Under the pieces are notes generated by a model. The model was not told the origin of the DNA and did not search any database. It saw only the letters and a list, made by a program, of their open reading frames with translations. Position numbers and translations under genes: made by a program. Positions 52,049 through 59,317 of a stretch of 64,000 bases of DNA are shown piece after piece. How positions within the stretch are numbered: position 1 is the first letter of the stretch; every line of letters begins with the position of its first letter. Location: NCBI RefSeq assembly GCF_025567465.1, contig NZ_JAOQKI010000001.1:124001-188000 (forward strand). The letters run 5' to 3'. The stretch is from Roseburia_C amylophila (GTDB lineage: Bacteria; Bacillota; Clostridia; Lachnospirales; Lachnospiraceae).

Positions 52049-53509
52049 ATGATTCCTGGTGTAGAATCTTTTCTGGAACAATATCATATGATTGAGCAGT
52101 CGGATGTAGTGGTTGCCGGAGTGTCCGGTGGCGCAGATTCCGTATGCCTGCTGCTGCATCTGCTGGAATTGAAAGAAAAACTTTCCTTTACGCTGGCAGC
52201 AGTCCATGTGCAGCATGGCATTCGGGGCGAAGAAAGCCTTCAGGATGCAGCATTTGTGGAGGAACTTTGCAGGCGGTATCAGGTGCAGCTATTCCGCTAT
52301 GATTATGATGTGCCGGAATATGCAAAGCAGCATGGATATTCGGAAGAAGAGGCGGGAAGAAATTTACGATACGAAAGTTTTCATAAAGCGTTAGAAGAAT
52401 TGGGTGCGCCGGAAGGGAAAATTGCAGTTGCCCATAACCGTAATGATCTGGCAGAGACCATGCTCTGGAATATGATCCGGGGCAGCGGCATGCGTGGCAT
52501 GGCTGGAATTCCACCGGTGAGAGAAGGCATTATCCGTCCGCTTCTTCATACGGCAAGGGTGGAAATCGAAAATTATTTAAAAGAAAAAGGTGAAAGCTAC
52601 TGTACAGATGCTACCAATGCATCTTTGGATTATACCAGAAACCGGATCCGTAATCAGGTACTTCCGGTGTTGGAGGAACTGAATGCCGGAGTTTATGCCC
52701 ATATGGAACAGCTGGGGGATGACATCCGGAAGACACAGGAATATCTGTCTGCTGTAATAGAAGAAAAAAGGGCACAATATGTAGAAAGAGATTCCCGAAA
52801 GACGCAGGTCTTCCTGATATCGGAGGAGCTTTTAAAAGAACCGGAAATCCTGTATACAAGCATTATAAAGGAGTGTATCTGTGAGACGGCCGCAAGCAGT
52901 AAAGATATTACAAGAACCCATGTAGAACTGGTACAGAAACTTTTTGCCATGCAGACGGGAAGAAGCGTGAACCTGCCTTATCAGGTGGTGGCAGAGCGGA
53001 CTTATGGCGGTGTGCGTCTGCAAAAGTGTGAAAAACAACCGGAGCATAAAATTACAGAACCGGTAGGAATGCTATCCAGTCAGTCTTCCAGTCAGCCGGC
53101 CGGACGACAAAGCGGTCAACCAGCCGGTTGTTGTGGGATTTCAATAGAAGAACATCCGGATTTTACCTGTCGGATTTATAAACGGGAAGAGTTACCGGAA
53201 GGAATTTCTAAAAAAAAGTATACGAAATGGCTGGATTATGATAAAATAAAAAATAGTCTTTTGATTCGGAACAGACAGCCGGGCGATTATTTTGTGCTGG
53301 ATGAGACGGGCAGAACACAGAAGCTGAAGCAGTATTTTGTAAATGAGAAAATTTTAAAAGAGCAGCGGGACACTATTCCGTTGGTGGCAGACGGTGCTCA
53401 TATCCTGTGGATTGTGGGATACCGGATCAGTGCATATTACAAAGTAAGCAGTACAACGAAGACGATTTTTGAAATACAATATTATGGAGGAAGAGAAGAC
53501 AATGAGTGA
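52049..53509 (+). CDS. tilS: tRNA(Ile)-lysidine synthetase
   Basis: The 486-residue PP-loop ATPase modifies the wobble cytidine of tRNA-Ile2 to lysidine so that it reads AUA. The ATP loop VAGVSGGADSVCLLL is near residues 22-36, HVQHGIRGEES follows, then RNRIRNQVLP, and a C-terminal TilS domain (RNRQPGDYFVLDETGRTQKLK). ATG 52049 has GGGAGAA upstream; it follows the spoIIE stop by one base, and its stop overlaps the start of hpt by eight bases. A Gln/Ser/Pro-rich insertion near residue 345 (SSQSSSQPAGRQSGQPAG) looks variable. Confidence 0.94.
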   Translation: MIPGVESFLEQYHMIEQSDVVVAGVSGGADSVCLLLHLLELKEKLSFTLAAVHVQHGIRGEESLQDAAFVEELCRRYQVQLFRYDYDVPEYAKQHGYSEEEAGRNLRYESFHKALEELGAPEGKIAVAHNRNDLAETMLWNMIRGSGMRGMAGIPPVREGIIRPLLHTARVEIENYLKEKGESYCTDATNASLDYTRNRIRNQVLPVLEELNAGVYAHMEQLGDDIRKTQEYLSAVIEEKRAQYVERDSRKTQVFLISEELLKEPEILYTSIIKECICETAASSKDITRTHVELVQKLFAMQTGRSVNLPYQVVAERTYGGVRLQKCEKQPEHKITEPVGMLSSQSSSQPAGRQSGQPAGCCGISIEEHPDFTCRIYKREELPEGISKKKYTKWLDYDKIKNSLLIRNRQPGDYFVLDETGRTQKLKQYFVNEKILKEQRDTIPLVADGAHILWIVGYRISAYYKVSSTTKTIFEIQYYGGREDNE

Positions 53510-54026
53510 GCAGATTCGTGTATTACTCTCAGAGGAAGAACTTGATCGTAAAATTGCTGAATTAGGAGAAAGAATTAGCAAGGATTATGAAGGTGAAAGC
53601 GTTCATTTAATCTGCATACTGAAGGGAAGTATATTCTTTACCTGTGAACTGGCAAAGCGTATTACCGTGCCGGTAACAATTGATTTTATGTGCGTTTCCA
53701 GTTATGGCGCGTCAACCGTGTCCAGTGGAAAAATCACCATAAAGAAAGATTTGGAAGAATCTATTGAAGGTAGAAATGTAATTGTCATTGAAGACATTAT
53801 TGATACAGGAAGAACACTGCGTTATCTGCTGGATGATTTATCCGCCAGAGGACCGAAGAGCTTAAAATTGTGTGCAATGTTAGATAAACCGGATCGCAGG
53901 ATAACAGACGTTGCGGTAGATTATACCGGTTTTGAAATTCCGGATGAATTTGTAGTAGGATATGGTCTTGATTATGACCAGCGCTATCGCAATCTGCCAT
54001 ACATTGGCATTCTTGATTTGGGATAG
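53502..54026 (+). CDS. hpt: Hypoxanthine phosphoribosyltransferase
   Basis: The 174-residue enzyme salvages hypoxanthine and guanine with PRPP. The PRPP loop VIVIEDIIDTGRTLRYLL (about residues 91-108) with two acidic residues and LKGSIFFTCEL near 42 are typical, as is the ending YRNLPYIGIL. It overlaps tilS by eight bases and lies 12 bases before ftsH, the usual order in Firmicutes. TGGAGG precedes ATG 53502. Confidence 0.96.
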   Translation: MSEQIRVLLSEEELDRKIAELGERISKDYEGESVHLICILKGSIFFTCELAKRITVPVTIDFMCVSSYGASTVSSGKITIKKDLEESIEGRNVIVIEDIIDTGRTLRYLLDDLSARGPKSLKLCAMLDKPDRRITDVAVDYTGFEIPDEFVVGYGLDYDQRYRNLPYIGILDLG

Positions 54027-54038
54027 GAAGGAGTTTGC

Positions 54039-55889
54039 GTGAAGAAATCATATAGAGGATGGGGCTTTTATATCAGTCTGATTGTAGTTGTGGTTTTGGT
54101 CTGGTTCTTACTGGACGGACAGCATCTGAATCAGGATGACTATAATTATGCCCAGTTTAAACAGGAACTGGCTGATGATGAGATTAAATCTGTAGAAGTG
54201 CAGCCAAACAGAGTTTATCCAACCGGAAGACTGGATATTGTCAAAACGGATAAGTCAGAAGAGACCTTATATGTGCTGGATGTCAGTGAGGCTCAATCGC
54301 TGATGGATAAGGAGAAATTTACTTCTTATGTGGTGAATGATATTCCGGCAGAAAACTGGCTGATGAATTTATTGCCGCTCTTACTTGTGTTTGGAGCAAT
54401 GTTTATTCTGTTTATGATTGTTATGAACAATCAGGCAGCAGGCGGTGGTGGTGGCAGCAAGATGATGAATTTTGGAAAAAGCCGGGCAAAGATGACCACC
54501 GATGAGAACCGCAATGTAACCTTTGAAAATGTGGCAGGACTGCGGGAAGAAAAAGAAGAATTAGAAGAAATCGTAGATTTCTTAAAAGAGCCGAGAAAGT
54601 ATACCAGACTGGGAGCGAGAATCCCGAAGGGAGTTCTTCTGGTGGGACCTCCCGGAACCGGTAAGACTCTGCTTGCCAAGGCAGTTGCCGGAGAAGCAGG
54701 CGTTCCGTTCTTTAGTATTTCCGGTTCTGATTTCGTAGAAATGTTTGTTGGTGTCGGCGCATCCCGTGTACGTGATCTTTTTGAAGATGCCAAGAAAAAT
54801 GCACCATGTATCGTATTTATCGACGAGATTGATGCAGTGGCAAGAAGAAGAGGAACCGGTATGGGCGGCGGACATGATGAACGGGAGCAGACCTTGAACC
54901 AGCTTCTGGTAGAGATGGACGGATTTGGTGTCAACGAAGGAATTATCGTAATGGCAGCAACCAACCGTGTCGATATCTTAGACCCTGCAATTATGCGTCC
55001 GGGCAGATTTGACCGTAAGGTACATGTGGGGCGTCCAGATATTGGTGGAAGAGAAGAAATCTTAAAGGTACATGCAAAGAATAAACCCTTGGCAGAGGAT
55101 GTGGATTTGAAACAGATTGCACAGACTACAGCAGGTTTTACCGGAGCAGACCTGGAGAATCTTTTAAATGAGGCGGCAATTGTTGCAGCCAAAGAAAACA
55201 GAAGTTATATTATCCAGAAAGATATTAAGGAATCCTTCTTAAAAGTAGGTGTCGGTCCGGAGAAGAAGAGCCGGATTATTACCGAGAAAGAAAAGAAGAT
55301 TACCGCATATCACGAATCGGGTCATGCGATTTTATTCCATGTACTTCCAGATGTGGGACCGGTATATACCGTATCCATTATCCCAACCGGTGGTGGAGCA
55401 GCAGGCTATACGATGCCATTGCCGGAGCGTGATGAAATGTTTGATACCAAGGGAAGAATGCTGCAGCAGATAATTGTTTCCTTAGGTGGACGTGTGGCAG
55501 AAGAGTTGATTTTTGATGATATCACAACCGGAGCTTCACAGGATATCAAGCAGGCAACCGAGCTTGCCAAAGCAATGGTAACGAAATACGGATTTTCTGA
55601 AAATGTCGGACTGATTAATTATAACAATGATGATGACGAAGTGTTTATCGGAAGAGATCTTGCACATACCAGAGGCTATGGCGAGGGTGTTGCATCCAAA
55701 ATTGATGAAGAAGTAAAACGTATCATTGACGAATGCTATGACAAAGCAAGAGCAATTATTCAGGAAAATAGTGATGTACTCCATAAATCAGCAGACCTTC
55801 TTTTGGAAAAAGAAAAGATTGGAAGAGACGAATTTGAAGCATTATTCCAGAGCGGAGCTGATGTTGTAACTGAGACAACGGAGGAATAG
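54039..55889 (+). CDS. ftsH: ATP-dependent zinc metalloprotease FtsH
   Basis: This 616-residue membrane AAA protease degrades misfolded membrane proteins and regulators. Two N-terminal helices span about residues 9-26 and 109-129 with an extracellular loop between them. The ATP loop GPPGTGKT is at 203-210, followed by VFIDEIDAVARRRG and MRPGRFDRKVH, and the zinc site HESGH lies at 425-429. It begins with GTG (SD GGAAGGAG). It is the last gene of the sporulation/division block. Only a weak AACC/GGTT hairpin with T-run follows. Confidence 0.97.
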   Translation: MKKSYRGWGFYISLIVVVVLVWFLLDGQHLNQDDYNYAQFKQELADDEIKSVEVQPNRVYPTGRLDIVKTDKSEETLYVLDVSEAQSLMDKEKFTSYVVNDIPAENWLMNLLPLLLVFGAMFILFMIVMNNQAAGGGGGSKMMNFGKSRAKMTTDENRNVTFENVAGLREEKEELEEIVDFLKEPRKYTRLGARIPKGVLLVGPPGTGKTLLAKAVAGEAGVPFFSISGSDFVEMFVGVGASRVRDLFEDAKKNAPCIVFIDEIDAVARRRGTGMGGGHDEREQTLNQLLVEMDGFGVNEGIIVMAATNRVDILDPAIMRPGRFDRKVHVGRPDIGGREEILKVHAKNKPLAEDVDLKQIAQTTAGFTGADLENLLNEAAIVAAKENRSYIIQKDIKESFLKVGVGPEKKSRIITEKEKKITAYHESGHAILFHVLPDVGPVYTVSIIPTGGGAAGYTMPLPERDEMFDTKGRMLQQIIVSLGGRVAEELIFDDITTGASQDIKQATELAKAMVTKYGFSENVGLINYNNDDDEVFIGRDLAHTRGYGEGVASKIDEEVKRIIDECYDKARAIIQENSDVLHKSADLLLEKEKIGRDEFEALFQSGADVVTETTEE

Positions 55890-55953
55890 AACCCAAAGAG
55901 AAGGTTTTTTTCGAAAATGGGAAAAAGGTACTATACAAAGTGTACAAAAAGCA

Positions 55954-56009
55954 TGTGCAACTTTTGTGAAGTTTGTGCACACTTTTGAATGGGAAAATGG
56001 TACTATAAT
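55954..56009 (+). promoter_or_regulatory. LytTR-like direct-repeat promoter of putative sRNA 1
   Basis: TATAAT at 56004-56009 has no good -35; instead TGTGCA-ACTTTTG at 55954-55966 and TGTGCAC-ACTTTTG at 55974-55987 form direct repeats about 20-21 bases apart, with the second covering the -35 position. This geometry fits AgrA/LytTR activator boxes. The same unit lies before sRNA 2. A further GGGAAAAAGGTACTATAC at 55917-55934 resembles the -10 region without repeats. Confidence 0.7.
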
Positions 56010-56010
56010 T

Positions 56011-56114
56011 AACGTAAAAACCCCCCAATACATTATATATATAGTTTTTACTACACCCCATAGTAAAAATACCTTCTCCTTAAAAGGGCAGCCGATCGGT
56101 GGCTGTCTTTTTTT
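56011..56114 (+). ncRNA. Putative C-rich small RNA 1
   Basis: Between the promoter and an intrinsic terminator lies a 104-base unit without any ATG. It has CCCCCC at 56021-56026, a stem TTTTTACTA/TAGTAAAAA at 56045-56069 with loop CACCCCA, CCTTCTCC at 56072-56079, and the terminator GGCAGCC/GGCTGTC with T-run. The C-rich patches and CCTTCTCC could pair with GGAG-type ribosome sites. A near copy with a different terminator lies at 56452. Confidence 0.72.
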
Positions 56115-56235
56115 ACTTTACAGGAAATTGCTTTCCTGTAAAGTAAAAAACGCTCCGCGAGGATGCGCACTGCGGCGTATAAGGTAGATGTCGCAAGCGA
56201 CCGCCGCAGGCGCGAGAATGTGCCAAGGCACATTC
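56112..56235. repeat. REP-like multi-hairpin element, copy B
   Basis: This copy is near-identical to 27156-27278 over about 123 bases; its opening stem TTTACTTTACAGGAAA has one base changed with the matching change on the other arm, so pairing is kept. It starts in the T-run of sRNA 1 and separates the two sRNA units. It is an insertion-type repeat in an otherwise conserved tandem array. Confidence 0.88.
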
Positions 56236-56392
56236 TTTGTTCCGCGAGTAATGAGGAAAAGTGACGGGTGAGGAAAAGAGCGGAAAATGGTCAGACCAAA
56301 ATAGAAGCCTAAAAAAGCCATTCTTTTGTGCAAAAAATAAGTGGTATTTTAAATATGAAATTTATGGGCTATACAGATTGAATAAAAGGAAT

Positions 56393-56447
56393 GTGAATTT
56401 TTTTGGAAGTTTGTGCACACTTTTGAATGGGAAAATGGTACTATAAT
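56393..56447 (+). promoter_or_regulatory. LytTR-like direct-repeat promoter of putative sRNA 2
   Basis: From GTTTGTGCACACTTTTGAA to TATAAT at 56442-56447 the sequence is identical to the promoter of sRNA 1, with ACTTTTG at the same 23-base distance from the -10. The upstream half-site GTGAATTTTTTTGGAAG at 56393 is weaker than that of copy 1. Confidence 0.68.
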
Positions 56448-56451
56448 TAAC

Positions 56452-56548
56452 GTAAAAACCCCCCAATACATTATATAATTTTTGCTACACCCCATAGTAA
56501 AAATACCTTCTCCAAAAAGGACGACCGTGCGAAAGGTCGTCTTTTTTT
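56452..56548 (+). ncRNA. Putative C-rich small RNA 2
   Basis: This 97-base unit repeats sRNA 1: CCCCCC at 56459-56464, a stem TTTTTGCTA/TAGTAAAAA at 56479-56503 where the A of copy 1 is G and pairs as G-U, the same loop CACCCCA and CCTTCTCC. The terminator is different in sequence (GACGACC/GGTCGTC plus seven T). The conserved body with a diverged terminator argues for a functional RNA. No ATG is present. Confidence 0.72.
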
Positions 56549-56581
56549 ACGCGAGTAAACTTGTTCCCGAGCCTATCGCGG

Positions 56582-56606
56582 AAGTGAGGGAGCTTTTCCC
56601 TCACTT
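56582..56606. other. Perfect hairpin downstream of sRNA 2
   Basis: AAGTGAGGGA pairs with TCCCTCACTT over a 5-base loop and has no T-run. It lies between sRNA 2 and the response regulator promoter; the role is unknown. Confidence 0.55.
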
Positions 56607-56639
56607 ATCTCGCATAGAAAACTCCCATCCCTCAAACAG

Positions 56640-56668
56640 TGGACATCGGTCCCAAAACTGCCTATAAT
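56640..56668 (+). promoter_or_regulatory. Promoter of the LytTR two-component operon
   Basis: TGGACA at 56640-56645 and TATAAT at 56663-56668 are 17 bases apart, 55 bases before the response regulator start. Confidence 0.78.
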
Positions 56669-56723
56669 GAATCTTAAGAAAAGAATATTTCGATAAAGCT
56701 GACACATAGATGGGAGATACAAC

Positions 56724-57458
56724 ATGATAAAGGCAGCATTTTGCGATGATGACGATACGGTTTTAAAAGAACTGCAGAGCTTACTGGAGGAGTATCGCAG
56801 GGAGCGTGATTACAGAATAGATGCAAAAGTCTATCACAGCCCGCTGGATTTACTGAATGAAATGGAAAAAGGAACCCGCTTTGACATTTTGTTTTTGGAT
56901 ATTTTAATGCCGGGGGTAGATGGAATCCAAACGGCATCCGAAATTCGGAAGTTTGATAATAATATCAAAATTATTTTTCTTACTTCTTCTGTGGAGTTTG
57001 CGGTGCAGTCTTATGAGGTGAAAGCATATTATTACCAGTTGAAACCGATTGAAAAGGGCAGCTTCTATCATCTGCTGGATTCTATGTTAGAACAGATGGA
57101 AAAAGAGCATGGCAGTAGTATTGTACTGCGCTGTAAGACGGGAATTGCCCGGATTGCGTTAAAACAGCTGGAATACTGCGAAGTAATCCACAGGACATTA
57201 TTGATACATCTGACCGATGGGACGCTATATGAATGCAGCGGCAGCATGGATAAACTGGGCCGGCAGCTTATGCCTTATGGAACTTTTATACGTCCACATC
57301 GTTCATATCTTGTGAATCTGGAATATATAAAGAATCTTTCTTATCGTACCATTACGATGTCAAGTCTTGTGGAAATTCCTATTCCAAGAGGGAAATACAA
57401 TGAAATAAAGAGTGCATTTCTGAAAAATGCATTTGAAGATGGGCAGGTGACGTTATGA
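56724..57458 (+). CDS. LytTR-family response regulator (AgrA-like)
   Basis: This 244-residue regulator has an N-terminal receiver with the acidic pair CDDDD, phospho-acceptor Asp in LFLDILMPGVDGI (about residue 58) and Lys in QLKPI, and a C-terminal LytTR DNA-binding domain (about 140-240: IALKQLEYCEVIHRTLLIHL, FIRPHRSYLVNLEYI). Regulators of this class bind direct repeats about two helical turns apart. Such repeats lie before the two putative sRNAs immediately upstream. ATG 56724 follows GGGAGA. Its last bases overlap the kinase start (ATGA). Confidence 0.94.
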   Translation: MIKAAFCDDDDTVLKELQSLLEEYRRERDYRIDAKVYHSPLDLLNEMEKGTRFDILFLDILMPGVDGIQTASEIRKFDNNIKIIFLTSSVEFAVQSYEVKAYYYQLKPIEKGSFYHLLDSMLEQMEKEHGSSIVLRCKTGIARIALKQLEYCEVIHRTLLIHLTDGTLYECSGSMDKLGRQLMPYGTFIRPHRSYLVNLEYIKNLSYRTITMSSLVEIPIPRGKYNEIKSAFLKNAFEDGQVTL

Positions 57459-58765
57459 GCCTTTGGATGTCCCTTCTTAACAATGTGGCAGTCAGTGTTT
57501 TTGGAAGTGTGCTGGCGGCGTCCTTCTGTGATGCACTGGACCGGCGGAAAAACCGGATTATATTCTGGATATGCATCGCACTGATTCCAATTGCACAGGG
57601 GATTATTTACTATGTATGGGAGGATGGCTTTTTGAGGCAGATTTATCCGCTGCTGGTACATGTTCCGTTGATTTTACTGTTATCTGGACTGACCGGTAAA
57701 TTATTATGGCCGTTTTTCTCTGTGATGGCAGCCTACCTGTGCTGCCAGTTACGACGCTGGCTGGCACTTCTTACAGTGGAAATTTTGGGCGGAGGAGCAT
57801 TGATGCTGGATGCGGTGGAATTATTGATTACCCTGCCATTACTGTTTGGCCTGCTGCACTTTATGACGCCGGCAGTCCGTTATATTTCCTGTTATTCCAG
57901 AAAAATGCAGTGTCAGTTTGGTGTGATACCGGTGCTATATTATGTATTTGATTATCTGACAAGAGTGTATACAGATCTTTTGTCCAGTGGGGCTCCGGTT
58001 GTCGTGGAATTTATGCCATTTATCTGTTGTGGAGCGTATCTTGTGTTCCTGTTGTATAACTTTACAAAAGGACAGGAAGAAAACCGGATGAGGGAGATTC
58101 AAAAAAGCCTTGATATGCAGGTGGCACAGTCCGTGCGTGAAATAACGGCGTTACGGGAGTCACAGAATCTGGCCAGCCGTTACCGCCATGACCTGCGTCA
58201 TCATTTACAATATCTATATGCCTGTTTGGAGAACCATCAGATACAGAAGGCAGAGGATTATATATCTGATATCTGTAATGAGTTGGAACAGCAGAAGGTG
58301 ATACAGTATTGTGAAAACGAAGCTGTGAATCTGATTTTGTCATCCTTTGCAGGAAGGGCAGAAGCGGAAGGAATTGTAATGAAAGTGGAAGGCGGCATGA
58401 AAGCGAAGGTGGTGATAAGTGATACTGACTTGTGTGTGCTATTGTCTAATGCCCTGGAAAATGCCATCCATGCCTGCAGGGAAGTACAAAAAGAGGGAAA
58501 AGAAGCCAGAATAGAAGTACAGATTTATGAAAAACAGCAGCAGGTATTTTTACAGATAAAAAACTCCTGTGCCGGAGCACCAATCTTCGAAAACGGAGTC
58601 CCGGTTTCAAAGAAAAAAGGACATGGTATCGGAATCCGGAGTATCTGTGCCATTGTGGAACGCTATGGAGGTGTATATACATTTTCACTGGAAAAAGGGT
58701 ATTTTGTACTCCGTCTGAATCTGTCGGAAAAGAATGTCGATTCAGTACATTTTACTGCCGTTTGA
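57455..58765 (+). CDS. AgrC-like GHKL sensor histidine kinase
   Basis: The 436-residue kinase has six or seven membrane segments in the first 215 residues and a cytosolic part with SRYRHDLRHHLQYLYAC (H-box, about 243-259), NALENAIHAC (N-box) and GHGIGIRSI (G-box), the AgrC/ComD pattern. AgrC kinases sense cyclic peptides made by AgrD and AgrB, but neither is encoded nearby, so the signal is unknown. It shares four bases with the response regulator gene and likely phosphorylates that protein. Confidence 0.92.
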   Translation: MSLWMSLLNNVAVSVFGSVLAASFCDALDRRKNRIIFWICIALIPIAQGIIYYVWEDGFLRQIYPLLVHVPLILLLSGLTGKLLWPFFSVMAAYLCCQLRRWLALLTVEILGGGALMLDAVELLITLPLLFGLLHFMTPAVRYISCYSRKMQCQFGVIPVLYYVFDYLTRVYTDLLSSGAPVVVEFMPFICCGAYLVFLLYNFTKGQEENRMREIQKSLDMQVAQSVREITALRESQNLASRYRHDLRHHLQYLYACLENHQIQKAEDYISDICNELEQQKVIQYCENEAVNLILSSFAGRAEAEGIVMKVEGGMKAKVVISDTDLCVLLSNALENAIHACREVQKEGKEARIEVQIYEKQQQVFLQIKNSCAGAPIFENGVPVSKKKGHGIGIRSICAIVERYGGVYTFSLEKGYFVLRLNLSEKNVDSVHFTAV

Positions 58766-58850
58766 GACGTGAATCTTCTGCTGGATAAGAAAGAATGGTA
58801 AAATATATCTAAGTCGAGGATGACACACAAAAGACAGGAGGAAGATAAAA

Positions 58851-59180
58851 ATGAAGAAAATAATTTCATGTTTAGTGGTATTAACCATGTGCATTTCACT
58901 GGCTGCCTGCGGGGGAACGGATAAACAGGCTGCAATTGATGCATTCAATAAAGCAAGCACATCATTCAATGAAGTAGCGAATGCCATCAATGCGAATCCG
59001 GATGCATACGACCAGGATGTGATTGATACCATGGTTGAAATGGCAGATGTCTTACAGCAGCACAAAGAGCTGTTAGAGGGAGACACTGAAATTGAAGAAG
59101 ACAAATTAAATGAAATGATTGAATGGTATGGTACCGTAGAAGAATGGGTATCAGACGTAAAGGCGGAGTTAGGTATATAA
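58851..59180 (+). CDS. Small lipoprotein of unknown function
   Basis: The 109-residue protein has a lipoprotein signal peptide (MKKIISCLVVLTMCISLAAC, cleavage before Cys20) and a short acidic, helical mature part. I recognise no domain. AGGAGG precedes ATG 58851. It lies 85 bases after the AgrC-like kinase and ends at a terminator, so it may belong to the same regulatory unit or be independent. Confidence 0.75.
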   Translation: MKKIISCLVVLTMCISLAACGGTDKQAAIDAFNKASTSFNEVANAINANPDAYDQDVIDTMVEMADVLQQHKELLEGDTEIEEDKLNEMIEWYGTVEEWVSDVKAELGI

Positions 59181-59210
59181 TAGATTTCATAGAGTTACTT
59201 CTTTAAGAGG

Positions 59211-59241
59211 GGACGGATACGGAAAATGTATCCGTCCTTTT
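59211..59241 (+). terminator. Terminator after the small lipoprotein gene
   Basis: GGACGGATAC at 59211-59220 pairs with GTATCCGTCC at 59228-59237 and is followed by TTTTCT. Confidence 0.88.
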
Positions 59242-59317
59242 CTGGTTGTAATCTTTGGAACTTTCGTATATTATAGTAATAAAAATAATTATTTAGAAAC
59301 GAGAGGCTTGTTGTAAG

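Noticed and set aside
54431..55192. 253-codon open frame antisense to ftsH
   Set aside because: Serine- and proline-rich translation with no domain; it lies fully inside a well-supported gene and has no ribosome site.
55917..55950. Third small RNA unit after ftsH
   Set aside because: The -10-like segment GGGAAAAAGGTACTATAC repeats there, but no C-rich body or terminator follows before the promoter of sRNA 1.
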